Source: SLQH01 sp964612995 (GTDB lineage: Bacteria; Planctomycetota; UBA11346). From it: DNA of 21,161 nt. The notes beneath the pieces were generated by a model. The model had not been told where the DNA came from and ran no database searches. It was given only the letters and a program-made list of their open reading frames with translations. The stretch spans positions 1 through 21,161 of the forward strand of contig CAZTGE010000067.1 in the NCBI GenBank assembly GCA_964612995.1. The letters are read 5' to 3'. A program made the position numbers and the translations under genes. Positions 1 to 7,893 of the stretch are shown here, one piece after another; positions within the stretch are counted from its first letter, which is position 1, and each line of letters begins with the position of its first letter.

Positions 1-28
1 GAGAAGAAGGAGAGAATTCCAATCCGGC

Positions 29-55
29 CTCTGTGCTCTCTGTGTTCTCTGTGGT
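29..55. repeat. 9-bp tandem repeat, CTCTGTG type
   Basis: Three consecutive 9-bp units occur at 29-37, 38-46 and 47-55, each beginning CTCTGTG. On the other strand this reads as CACAGAG units. Such short tandem motifs are common between genes in several environmental phyla, often next to GxxExxY-family genes. A related motif at 17851-17874 lies beside the GxxExxY remnant in this window. Confidence 0.6.
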
Positions 56-78
56 CTATGAGGGCACAGGAATAGGCC

Positions 79-122
79 TGAGTAGTTACGATGGTACAGG
101 TAATGTCATTTGTAACTACTCA
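79..122. repeat. 11-bp inverted repeat with 22-base loop
   Basis: TGAGTAGTTAC at 79-89 pairs perfectly with its complement at 112-122. The loop, 90-111, begins GATGGTAC and resembles 17895-17918, the 3' end of the GxxExxY remnant, with a few substitutions and gaps. A third copy of GAGTAGTTAC lies at 277-286. The likely explanation is the decayed tail of another GxxExxY-type gene, but the match is short. Confidence 0.4.
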
Positions 123-179
123 TGAGATTCTTGAGACACTCATGGTGGCCTTGTGGTTCAAGCTGAGGCCAAGGCTTTC

Positions 180-206
180 CTCTGCGCACTTTGCGTCTTT
201 GCGAGA
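180..206. repeat. 9-bp tandem repeat, TTTGCG type
   Basis: Three imperfect 9-bp units occupy 180-188, 189-197 and 198-206, sharing a TCTGCG or TTTGCG core. The complement is the CGCAAAGACGCAAAG type motif scattered through many environmental genomes. It lies in non-coding DNA. Confidence 0.45.
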
Positions 207-296
207 GATAGCAGATTGCAGGGATATTTGAGCGGCCACGCGCAAAGAAGGGGAACAACCCATGCCCGATGGGCCAGAGTAGTTACAAAGCAGAAA

Positions 297-357
297 GGTG
301 GGCCGGAGGGCCGAAGCCCTATGCCCGCAACCCTTGGGTTGTGGGCGGAGGCCCACC
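297..357. repeat. branched hairpin repeat (three-way junction)
   Basis: An 8-bp outer stem (297-304 with 350-357) encloses two inner hairpins. One is a 5-bp stem with a CGAA loop at 307-320. The other is an 11-bp stem with one G-T pair at 323-346. The right half resembles the repeats at 15351-15395 and 17336-17378 (shared CCCTTGGG, then TGYGGGCGG). It looks like a divergent member of a dispersed palindromic family, and could fold as RNA or extruded DNA. Confidence 0.5.
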
Positions 358-390
358 TTGGTAGCGGAGCACCACAGGGCGACACCGCTC

Positions 391-412
391 GTAGCATCAG
401 TCCGTATGCTGC
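391..412 (-). terminator. stem-loop ending the TPR operon
   Basis: A 7-bp stem with one G-T pair (391-397 with 406-412) and an 8-base loop lies one base past the TGA stop of the last gene of the leftward operon. There is no U-run after it, so intrinsic termination is not certain. Its position right at the gene end makes a role in termination or 3'-end protection likely. Confidence 0.4.
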
Positions 413-413
413 T

Positions 414-1673
414 TCAGCCGCCGAGCGCGGCGCCGGGCTCTCCGGTCGCCGCCGGCTCGCCGTCGGCAGGCTCCTCGGCCGCTGGCTCCTCGGCCGCTGG
501 CTCCTCTTCGTCCGGATCCGGCGGCAGGTTGGTGTTGAGATACTCCTCGGCCTTGGCTGCGATCTCCGGGTCGGCGCTGTTCATGGCCACACCCTTGAGC
601 ATCTGCCGCGCCATCTCCTCCTTCTCCTTAGCGAAGGCGACGCGGTTGTCCTCACCATCGGCCATCGAGCTGGTCAGCACCTCCTGGGCCGTCTCCCAGA
701 ACAGACGGCCGGCCCAATACTGCGCCTCGGCCCGTTCGCGGCCCGAGCCGTAGGGCAGGGCGTCCATTTTGAGCAGCGCGAAGAGCGCCTTCTCCTTGGC
801 CCCCGCGCGCGCGAGGCAGACGCCGTAGCCGAGCGAGACCTTGGCCATCAGCGCCGAATCGCCGCTGACCTCGTCGAGCATGCGCTTGTAGCGCAGCGCG
901 GCCTCGTCGAAGCGCTCGTTGTTGCGCAGCAGATCGGCCCAGTAGAGATTCCAGTGGAGAAAAGCCGCTCGCTCGCCCTCGAAACTGAGGCTGCTGTTGC
1001 TCGACAGCACTACCTTGCGCTCCTGCTCGATCGCCCGCGACATATCGCCCCGTTCACCGTAGGCAGCCGCCATCACCGCCTCCGCCCGACGGCGGGCCTT
1101 GCGGTCGCGGTTGTTCGCTTCGGAATAATTGCGCAGCGCCTCGGCCACGCCTTCAGCGGCCTGGTAATCACCAGCCCGGGCGAGGCAGATGCCCTGCCAG
1201 TAGAGCGAATTGAGCATGCGCCGATCCTCGGGGAACTGGGCCGCTGCCTGGCCGTACTGCTCGGCCGCCTGCTTGTAGTCGCGCGCCGCCTCCCAGGCAT
1301 TGCCGGCCTCGATCAGGCCGTAGATCTTCTGCCAACGCCGATCACCGGTCGAGGCCATCTGTTCGAACCGGGCAGCGGCGATGGCGTACTGGCCCGCAGC
1401 CATGTTCTCCATCGCGCGTTTCCACAGCCCCGGCCGGGTCATCTCGAAGTAGATCACCTTGCGCACGTTGGCCGTCCGTTCGCGCTGCTCCTCGCGCTGG
1501 GTCATGAAGGATTTGTAGTACACCCAATCGCGCTCCTCGCGGGAGACGAAGCCGCGCTTCTTCCCATCCTTGAGTACGATGGTGTCCTTCTCGAGGTGCG
1601 ATTGGCTCCACAGCCGCGGAACCGCACAGAGCAGGATCGCAAGCGAGAGGACGAACGGCGAGACACGATGCAT
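414..1673 (-). CDS. Exported TPR-like protein with acidic repeat tail
   Basis: A 419-residue protein of unknown function, probably periplasmic or surface-exposed. Residues 1-24 look like a signal peptide (basic start, hydrophobic core, LWSQ end). Residues 28-78 form a predicted beta module containing KDGKKRGFV. Residues 84-380 are helical with TPR-like pairs, such as the segments at 93-107 and 132-150. The end is a low-complexity acidic tail with PAAEE repeats (387-408). The ATG at 1673 is preferred over an upstream in-frame ATG at 1718 because it places the signal peptide first and has GGAG eight bases upstream. It is last in a three-gene operon, 41 bases behind the previous gene. Its layout matches that neighbour, suggesting an old duplication. 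TPR proteins usually scaffold other proteins; the partner is not visible here. Confidence 0.85.
   Translation of the reverse strand: MHRVSPFVLSLAILLCAVPRLWSQSHLEKDTIVLKDGKKRGFVSREERDWVYYKSFMTQREEQRERTANVRKVIYFEMTRPGLWKRAMENMAAGQYAIAAARFEQMASTGDRRWQKIYGLIEAGNAWEAARDYKQAAEQYGQAAAQFPEDRRMLNSLYWQGICLARAGDYQAAEGVAEALRNYSEANNRDRKARRRAEAVMAAAYGERGDMSRAIEQERKVVLSSNSSLSFEGERAAFLHWNLYWADLLRNNERFDEAALRYKRMLDEVSGDSALMAKVSLGYGVCLARAGAKEKALFALLKMDALPYGSGRERAEAQYWAGRLFWETAQEVLTSSMADGEDNRVAFAKEKEEMARQMLKGVAMNSADPEIAAKAEEYLNTNLPPDPDEEEPAAEEPAAEEPADGEPAATGEPGAALGG
469..507 (-). repeat. 15-bp in-frame tandem repeat coding PAAEE
   Basis: Two perfect 15-bp units (469-483 and 484-498) and a partial third (499-507) encode repeated Pro-Ala-Ala-Glu-Glu near the C-terminus of the exported TPR protein. 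Unit length is a multiple of three, so copy-number changes would not disrupt the frame. Confidence 0.8.
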
Positions 1674-1714
1674 GATGCTTTCTCCAGTCCGGCCGGCGCA
1701 CCGACCGCGCCGAT

Positions 1715-2818
1715 TCACAAGCGGCTGACGTAATCCTTGTACTGACGCTTGATCTCGAGATCGAGGCTGGCGTCGGTTTCAATATGCTCGTTGAACAGCC
1801 GATTGGCCAGGCGGCGGGCCTCGGCGCGCACGGTGCCGCCGCGGACCAGACCGGCCATGATCGCATGGTCGAAGGCTTCCATGGTCTTGCCCTTGGCGTC
1901 GAGCTGCTCCGCCGCGCACAGCAGGGCCGTCGAGCGGTACTCTGCCGGGACCGGCTGGAAGCGCAGGTGCTTGTAGGTCTTCAAAGCCTCGGCGGTTCCA
2001 CCGCTCTCGGCCTGGGCATGCCCGAGCTGGAGATAGGTCTGAGAGTAGACCGCGATCTGTTCCTGGTAGGCCTTGCCACGGTGCGCGTCGGCCGGTGGCA
2101 GCTTGAGGTGGCCGATGGCCCGTTGCAGCAGGCTGGCGACCGTGCCCCAGTCCTCGCGGGCCCGCGCGACCATCGCCTGGCCGAACAGACCCTTGCGCAT
2201 GGCCGTGGCCTCGCAGGGGTCACACATGCGTCCGAAGTCACTGGCGCGGCTGAGCAGCAGGGCGAAAGCCTTGTTGGCCTGGTCGAATTTGCCGCCCGCG
2301 AGCAGGATCTCTCCGCGCCGGTTCATCGCCTCGATCACCCGCCATTGCTTGGGCATGCGGATGTAGACCTGTTCGAGCGTCTCTGCCGCCGCCTCGTGCT
2401 TTCCGAGCTTGGCCTGGGCCTCGGCGGCGCGGAACAGCGCATCGACCGCGACCCACTCGAAGCGGGCCTTGTCGGTCGAGGACAGGAAGCCTTCGGCCGC
2501 CTTGTCCCAGTTGCCGCGACTCGCCTGACCGAGCGCCTGGAGGTAGCTGGTGGTGCTGACCACCCGCAGATCGTAGTCGATCTCCACGACCTCCTTGCGC
2601 TTGAGCCGCGCGCGGTTGGCGCCATCGGGATCTGTCGAATAGGTGACCTCGTCCATATGATTGGCGATGACGTAGACGCCGTTCATCGGGTCGCCTTCAG
2701 CCCGGATGACGTCGGCCTTCGCCGGGGCGTATTCCTTGGCCGAGGCGGCGGTGGCAAGCGCCGCGCCAACGAGGATCAGGACGCAACGCGTGAGACTGGT
2801 GGCGGTGCGGGATGGCAT
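1715..2818 (-). CDS. Exported TPR-like protein with CDPC motif
   Basis: A 367-residue protein of unknown function. Residues 1-27 form a clear signal peptide with an ASA cleavage motif. Residues 35-85 are a predicted beta module, followed by TPR-like helices from about 91 to the end. A Cys-Asp-Pro-Cys motif lies at 199-202 inside the helical part; it could form a disulfide after export, or bind metal. The ATG at 2818 is chosen over an upstream in-frame start at 2950 because it begins the signal peptide, has AGGAG upstream, and lies four bases after the stop of the preceding gene. The order signal peptide, beta module, helices is the same as in the downstream gene, so the two are probably paralogues. 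Confidence 0.85.
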   Translation of the reverse strand: MPSRTATSLTRCVLILVGAALATAASAKEYAPAKADVIRAEGDPMNGVYVIANHMDEVTYSTDPDGANRARLKRKEVVEIDYDLRVVSTTSYLQALGQASRGNWDKAAEGFLSSTDKARFEWVAVDALFRAAEAQAKLGKHEAAAETLEQVYIRMPKQWRVIEAMNRRGEILLAGGKFDQANKAFALLLSRASDFGRMCDPCEATAMRKGLFGQAMVARAREDWGTVASLLQRAIGHLKLPPADAHRGKAYQEQIAVYSQTYLQLGHAQAESGGTAEALKTYKHLRFQPVPAEYRSTALLCAAEQLDAKGKTMEAFDHAIMAGLVRGGTVRAEARRLANRLFNEHIETDASLDLEIKRQYKDYVSRL

Positions 2819-2822
2819 GGGC

Positions 2823-5800
2823 CTACTCCTGGGCGGTCGGCTGCTTGCGCAGCACGTAGATCGTCTTCTTGATCTGCGGATTCTCGACATCGGTGACCTC
2901 CTCCTCGACCACCTCGATCGGTGCCGGCACCGAAACCTGATCGTAAGCATCGAAGACCTCGAGGTAGTCGGCGGTGACCTTCATCGCCGGTCGGCGAATG
3001 CGATAGCGGCGGGTCTCTACCTGGCCGTCGCCGGTGTCGACGTCCTTGATGTACAGGCCTTCACCCTCGAGCAGTGCGCCCTTGGGGAAGTTCTGCTCCA
3101 CGAGTTCGTAGAGGTCCTCGACCGGGTTGATGTTGCGCGCGTTGTTCGAGCGCAGCAGGTTGTTGACCGGCTCGAATCTGCCCAGCTTGGCCGAGAGGAC
3201 CAGGACCTGGACGTAGACCCGCCAGTACTGGAGCTTCTCGTCGTCGTCGGGCGGGGTGAGCATGTTGCGCAGCCGCAGGGCTGTACCCAGCGCCTTCTCG
3301 AGCGTCTCCTGGTCCACGCCCGCGGCCTCGATCGTGCCCTGGATCTCCATCATCATGTACTGGGGGTCGAGGGGCTCGTAGGCGATCAGTTCACGGGCCT
3401 GAGCCACGGCGTTGTCGAGATCGCGGTTGGCGTAGTAGGCCTCCATCAGCCAGGTGTTGACGGTGACCAGGTTGGCCATCTTGGTCACCAGGTCCTCGAG
3501 CCGTCCGAGCTCGGCCATGACCCGATCGTAGGTCTCGGCATCCAGGCTCAGGCGCTCGCCCTCCACCACCGAGGTGAACTCGCGGATCTGTTTGCGCGCC
3601 TTGCTCCAGTTGCGCTTCTCCTCCGGTAGCTCTGTGTCGGCGTCGGCCTCGATATAGTCCTGCATGAAGCCCTCGGCGTCGACCAGCAGATCCGGGATGG
3701 TGCCCTTCTTGCCCTGCTGCCAGTACGGCTCGAACTTGCGTCGATTGGGGATCAGTGCCCGGATCGCCTCGACCTCTTGGGCCGCATCCGCCTTGAAGGC
3801 CTGGATCTCGGGCTGGCGCAGCAGCGAGGCCTTGTAGTACTCGAGCGGCTTGATGGCGTCGCCCTGGCGCCCGAGCTCCCACAAGGTCGCACCTACGGCG
3901 AGGTTGTCCTCCGGCTTGGCGTCGGGGCCGAGCAGCGGGAGATACAGGTCGGCGTAGTGGTTCTTGCAGGTCTGGCTGAAGTATTCCAGCAGCTCGTCGA
4001 CCACGCCGGCATGGACCAGATCTGCATCGCTGAGCGCGCCATCGCCATCGGCGTCGAAGGCGTTGAACAGCTTGCGGTCGATCTCGCGCAAGGCCTCACC
4101 GATCGCCTCCGGACCGAGCTCGGGCTCGCCCTCGGCTTCGCTCACAGCGTGCCACCGCGTGGCCAGGCGCTCCGCCACCGAGCGTACGATCGCGGCCTTC
4201 CGCTCTTCGGGTATGGTGATCTTGCCGCGGAGATTGCGCTGCATGCCGTCTTCGCTCGCACGACCGACCATGTTAAAGCAGACCGCGAGCAGCTTGCGCG
4301 CATTGGTCGAACGCGCCTCGATCGCGGGGAAGTCATCGATCTTGCGATTGAACACCAGACGGCCGAACACCAGTTCCGGCCAGAACCCGGCGATCTCCGC
4401 GATCCCGCCTTCGACCGCCTTGGCCAGCCCCTCGGCGTCGCGCACCTGCGGCAGCAGCTCGGTATTGAAGCGGTTGAGTGCGGCGAAAGCCTGCTTGTAG
4501 GTGGCGAACGCCATGCGCTGGAGCATCTGGCGGATGATCGCCTCGTCGTCGGGCACGTTCTCCCAGTAGCCCGCGTCGAGCAGGTCGAGGATCCCGGCCC
4601 AGTCCTCGGCCTTCATGCGTTGCTGGACCTGGATGTTGGCTTCGAATCGCCGCAGGTGATCGATCTGATCGCCGAGCCCGGCCAGTGCCGGGTGGCCCTT
4701 GTCATGGAGGGCCACGTACTTGCGCACGTCCTCGACCGTCTCGGCCATCCGCTCGTTGATCTGCTGCAGCCGCTGCTCACCCACGCCACGATCGTACTCC
4801 TGATTCCACAACAGGTACCAGGCCTGGATCTCGTAACGCAGCGCGCGCAACATATTGCCGTAATTCTTTTCGGCCAGGGACTGGCTCTTGTCCTTCCAGG
4901 CCTGATTGCCTTTCTCGCGTGCGACCGTGAAGGTCTCGCGGGCCAGCGCCGCGGCCTCCTCGTACTCGCCGAGGTTGATGAGCACGATGATCTCGCTGAA
5001 TGAACCGGAGCGCTCGTAGGCCTCCGGATCGTACTGCTTGAGGTAGTTGAGCGCCCGATCGTTGACCTCGGAGAACTGCTTCTGGCCCGAGGCACGCGAG
5101 GACATGCCGAAGGCGTAGGACCGGGTGTCGCGGGCGAGCCGTTGAACCATCTCGCCGGCCTTGGTCGCCTCGCCGCGGCGGTCGAAGAAGCCACGCAGCT
5201 CCTCGGTCTGCGGTTCCTTGCCCCAGAACTCCGGCTTGAACCGGCTCAGACCATCGAGCCCGGCGATGGTCGCGCGATAGCGCCAGCCGAGCTTGTAGAG
5301 GGTGAATGCGTACATCTGGTAGAGCTGCGGCGCCAGCTCGACGAACTGCTCGCTGTCCGGATCGGGCAAGCCGAGCACGCCGGAGCGCAGCTGGACCGCC
5401 GCGTTGACCAGGAATCGTTGGACGATGCTCTTCTCCACCGCCGCCTTGGCCTCGGTGAGGAAGGCGCGGGCGGTGGTCAATGCGGCGTCGGGGTCGATCG
5501 GCCGCGGCTGACGGAACCAGGGCGAGCCGCCGCTGCTGGCGCTCGAATAATACCAGCCGATCCACTTCTTGGCGTTACCCATGAAGAAGTTGCCGGCGGC
5601 CTGGATCCTGGCCAGCAGAGCGTCGCGTGCCGGGCCATCGCCCATCTGATGGAAGACCTGGGCCGCGAGCAGGTGCAGATGCCCGACCATCATCTGGATC
5701 AGGCGCTCCTTGTGATCGAGCGTCCAACCGCGCTCCTTGAGCCACTCCTCGCACCTGGCCCATTGCTCGGCACCCTGGCTATAGGCCATCTCGGTGCCCA

Positions 5801-6878
5801 TGAGCAGGTGGAGATTGAAGACGTCGGACCAGATCTCGAGCTGGTTGCGGCGGATCGCCTTCTGCGCCTGCGGCGGGTACTGGTCGAGGTCGAGCTTGAG
5901 CTGCGCGTCGAATATGCTCATCAGGTCATCATAATTGTGTCCCGTGACCTCGGGGAAACCGTTACCGCTCAGGCGCATGATCTCGCCGCGCACGACGGTC
6001 AGGCGGTGCTTGAGGAAAGGGTAGTAGTCGGCGTAGTTCCAGTCCCAGTCCAGGATCTCCTTGGACATGTTCCAACGCTCGTTCTTGCGCGATTCCAGCG
6101 GCGGATCGAGCGGCCGGGTCAGACGTTCGAAGAGCCAGGCGGGGACCGTCTGCCGGCAGAACTCCTCATCGAGGCCGTAGGCCGGGCCGCGTTCCATGAT
6201 GATCCGCAGCGCGCGGTAGGCGGACCACATCGCCCGGGCCCAGTCGTCGCGCAGCATGGTCGCCTGCTGGAGGATGGCCCAGTACTGCTTGCCTTCTTCG
6301 GTCGACGGATCGTCGTCCATGTCCCAGGTCTTCTCGACCTCGCTCTCGTAGGCCCAGATCTCGGCCAACTGCTGCTCGCAGGTCGTGCGGGTGACCTCCA
6401 TCAGCCGTTGGACCAGTCCGCGGAGATTGGCCACCTTGGCCGGGGCCAGGGTGAGCAACGGCGGGGGCGAATCGGGGTTGGTCATCCGCCGGATCCGCTC
6501 GCAGATCTGGTTGATCTGCCCGTGGCCTCCGGGCTGGACGTGCTGCTTGATCAGTTCGGGCAGCGGCGCGCGCGACTTGAGCGTGGCGGCGAGCTCCTTG
6601 GCTCTGGCCTCGGCCTCCTTCGCCGCATCGCCCGAACGGGTCAGCGAGGCCTGGTGGTACCATTGATACTCGAGCGCGGTCTGCCACAGATCGGCCTCAG
6701 GATAACCGGCCGAACCGAACTCGTCGATGACCCGGCGTGCGACCAGCAGGTAGTTGCCGCCGATCAGCTCGTGGCCCATCAGGTAGTGCTGCTCGCGTAC
6801 CGCCTCCGATTCGGCCGCGCCCAGGGCGGAACCGCCGCAGAGGCACAAGGTCAACAGCACACATAGGTGTTTCATCAT
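2823..6878 (-). CDS. Very large exported helical-repeat protein with EF-hand-like loop
   Basis: A 1351-residue protein, first gene of the leftward operon. Residues 1-20 look like a signal peptide ending SALG. The rest is almost entirely helical, rich in Ala, Glu, Leu and aromatic residues, with TPR-like stretches throughout. Residues 942-953 read DADGDGALSDAD, with Asp at loop positions 1, 3, 5 and 12. Helix-like sequence flanks both sides, as in a calcium-binding EF-hand. Only one such loop was found, so this is not a typical paired dockerin. GAGGG lies seven bases before the ATG at 6878; a second ATG follows directly, so the start may be one codon later. I do not recognise the family. A cell-envelope scaffold is a reasonable guess from the signal peptide and repeats, but is inference. 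Confidence 0.85.
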   Translation of the reverse strand: MMKHLCVLLTLCLCGGSALGAAESEAVREQHYLMGHELIGGNYLLVARRVIDEFGSAGYPEADLWQTALEYQWYHQASLTRSGDAAKEAEARAKELAATLKSRAPLPELIKQHVQPGGHGQINQICERIRRMTNPDSPPPLLTLAPAKVANLRGLVQRLMEVTRTTCEQQLAEIWAYESEVEKTWDMDDDPSTEEGKQYWAILQQATMLRDDWARAMWSAYRALRIIMERGPAYGLDEEFCRQTVPAWLFERLTRPLDPPLESRKNERWNMSKEILDWDWNYADYYPFLKHRLTVVRGEIMRLSGNGFPEVTGHNYDDLMSIFDAQLKLDLDQYPPQAQKAIRRNQLEIWSDVFNLHLLMGTEMAYSQGAEQWARCEEWLKERGWTLDHKERLIQMMVGHLHLLAAQVFHQMGDGPARDALLARIQAAGNFFMGNAKKWIGWYYSSASSGGSPWFRQPRPIDPDAALTTARAFLTEAKAAVEKSIVQRFLVNAAVQLRSGVLGLPDPDSEQFVELAPQLYQMYAFTLYKLGWRYRATIAGLDGLSRFKPEFWGKEPQTEELRGFFDRRGEATKAGEMVQRLARDTRSYAFGMSSRASGQKQFSEVNDRALNYLKQYDPEAYERSGSFSEIIVLINLGEYEEAAALARETFTVAREKGNQAWKDKSQSLAEKNYGNMLRALRYEIQAWYLLWNQEYDRGVGEQRLQQINERMAETVEDVRKYVALHDKGHPALAGLGDQIDHLRRFEANIQVQQRMKAEDWAGILDLLDAGYWENVPDDEAIIRQMLQRMAFATYKQAFAALNRFNTELLPQVRDAEGLAKAVEGGIAEIAGFWPELVFGRLVFNRKIDDFPAIEARSTNARKLLAVCFNMVGRASEDGMQRNLRGKITIPEERKAAIVRSVAERLATRWHAVSEAEGEPELGPEAIGEALREIDRKLFNAFDADGDGALSDADLVHAGVVDELLEYFSQTCKNHYADLYLPLLGPDAKPEDNLAVGATLWELGRQGDAIKPLEYYKASLLRQPEIQAFKADAAQEVEAIRALIPNRRKFEPYWQQGKKGTIPDLLVDAEGFMQDYIEADADTELPEEKRNWSKARKQIREFTSVVEGERLSLDAETYDRVMAELGRLEDLVTKMANLVTVNTWLMEAYYANRDLDNAVAQARELIAYEPLDPQYMMMEIQGTIEAAGVDQETLEKALGTALRLRNMLTPPDDDEKLQYWRVYVQVLVLSAKLGRFEPVNNLLRSNNARNINPVEDLYELVEQNFPKGALLEGEGLYIKDVDTGDGQVETRRYRIRRPAMKVTADYLEVFDAYDQVSVPAPIEVVEEEVTDVENPQIKKTIYVLRKQPTAQE

Positions 6879-6967
6879 GGTGATTCCCTCGGGCGCGGGG
6901 TTCGCAGATGTTCGAACGCGCCGGGTGCCGGCATGGTTCGATCATCCCGAAACCACTTGCACCAGGG

Positions 6968-6996
6968 AGAATAGCCGCGACCGGCGACCCCCCCAA
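6968..6996 (-). promoter_or_regulatory. Predicted sigma70-type promoter for the TPR operon
   Basis: On the minus strand, TTGGGG (6996-6991) and TATTCT (6973-6968) are separated by 17 bases, an ideal sigma70 spacing. Transcription would start near 6961, giving a leader of about 80 bases. Each box matches the consensus at four of six positions or fewer, so this is a prediction. Confidence 0.45.
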
Positions 6997-7154
6997 GCGG
7001 GGAGCCCAGGCACCTGTACGGCGGTGTCACATACCGACAGTCGACAGCCGTGGGTGCGTCGCTCCAAGGGCGCTCCGGCTACGATCCACCACCGGATTCC
7101 CGCACTCGCCCCGCGGAGCCTGGACACACCAGGCGCGACGACGACTCCCCCACA

Positions 7155-7183
7155 TTGACACCTCGGGCCGTTCAAGATAGCCT
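7155..7183 (+). promoter_or_regulatory. Predicted promoter of the V-type ATPase operon
   Basis: A perfect -35 box, TTGACA at 7155-7160, is followed after 17 bases by TAGCCT at 7178-7183, which keeps the key T1, A2 and T6 of a -10 box. The start would be near 7190, with a leader of about 60 bases before the GTG at 7251. Confidence 0.55.
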
Positions 7184-7250
7184 CCGCCTTCCATTTCGCG
7201 CTGCCGAGCCGTGCACAGCACGAGAACGGAGGCGCTGCGAGGAGACCGCC

Positions 7251-7871
7251 GTGGCCGATACCATCGAGAGCTTCGTCACCAAGCTCAAGGAGGAGGGCGT
7301 CGAGGCCGGCAAGGCCGAAGCAGAGCGCATTCGCGCCGAAGCCAAGGCCGACGCCGACAAGACGATCGCCGATGCCAAGGCGGAAGCCGAACGGTTGGTG
7401 GCGGGGGCCCGTGAAGAGGCCGACCAGCTGCTGGCCAGAGCCAAGGCCGACCTCGCGCTGGCGGTGCGCGACACGGTGGCCCGGCTGCGCGCCCAACTCG
7501 AGGCGATCCTCAACGACGTCCTCGCCACCGGTTCGACCGAAGCCCTGCGCGATCCCGCGACCATCGCCGAGGCGATCGTCGCCATCGTCAAGGCCCACGC
7601 CGACCAGGCCACGGCCGGCGAGCTGAGCGCCAGCGTCCAGGACGAACTCAAGGCCAAGATCGAGAAGCAGGCCATGTCTGGCCTCGCCGAGGCGGTCAAG
7701 GACGGCGCGGTGCGCAAGTCCCTGATCAGCGGTGGCCAGGAACAGCCCGGCTTCGCATACACCGTCAGCGGCGCCACCGTCGAGGTGGATCCGCAGTCGG
7801 CGGTCGAACACCTGATGGACATGGTCAATCCGAAGCTGCGCTCGCTGATCCAGCAGCACGGCGACGCCTGA
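7251..7871 (+). CDS. atpE: V-type ATPase subunit E
   Basis: Peripheral-stalk subunit of the V-type (V/A) ATPase, 206 residues. The N-terminal half is a long charged helix rich in Ala, Glu, Lys and Arg with AEAERIRAEAKADADK-type heptads, as expected for the stalk coiled coil. The C-terminal half is the globular domain that contacts the catalytic head. The GTG at 7251 is chosen because GAGGAG lies six bases before it and the family homology starts there; the frame is open further upstream but that part is not conserved-looking. First gene of the ATPase operon. Confidence 0.9.
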   Translation: MADTIESFVTKLKEEGVEAGKAEAERIRAEAKADADKTIADAKAEAERLVAGAREEADQLLARAKADLALAVRDTVARLRAQLEAILNDVLATGSTEALRDPATIAEAIVAIVKAHADQATAGELSASVQDELKAKIEKQAMSGLAEAVKDGAVRKSLISGGQEQPGFAYTVSGATVEVDPQSAVEHLMDMVNPKLRSLIQQHGDA

Positions 7872-7893
7872 GGCGGGGAGCAGAGCGGATCAT

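Larger units (their letters stand above)
6879..7250. other. Divergent promoter region between TPR and ATPase operons
   Basis: These 372 bases separate two head-to-head operons and contain no convincing gene. They hold a predicted promoter in each direction and a 6-bp hairpin at 7118-7123/7129-7134 just upstream of the rightward -35. A small CGTGC/GCACG hairpin at 7210-7222 lies in the predicted ATPase leader. Open frames that run through here into the ATPase gene lack ribosome-binding sites and family homology. Confidence 0.6.

Noticed and set aside
29..206. Possible CRISPR array from short repeats
   Set aside because: Units are 9 bp, directly adjacent and without spacers; no cas genes are present.
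153..1733. 526-codon open frame on the plus strand
   Set aside because: Antisense to the exported TPR gene and running through repeats at the left edge; composition typical of a shadow frame.
5142..6866. 574-codon open frame on the plus strand
   Set aside because: Antisense to the 1351-residue TPR-like gene, low-complexity Leu/Gly/Arg/His composition, no ribosome-binding site or signal.
7050..7250. Upstream extension of atpE to 7050
   Set aside because: The GTG at 7251 has an ideal GAGGAG, the predicted promoter lies at 7155-7183 inside the extension, and the added residues do not resemble subunit E.
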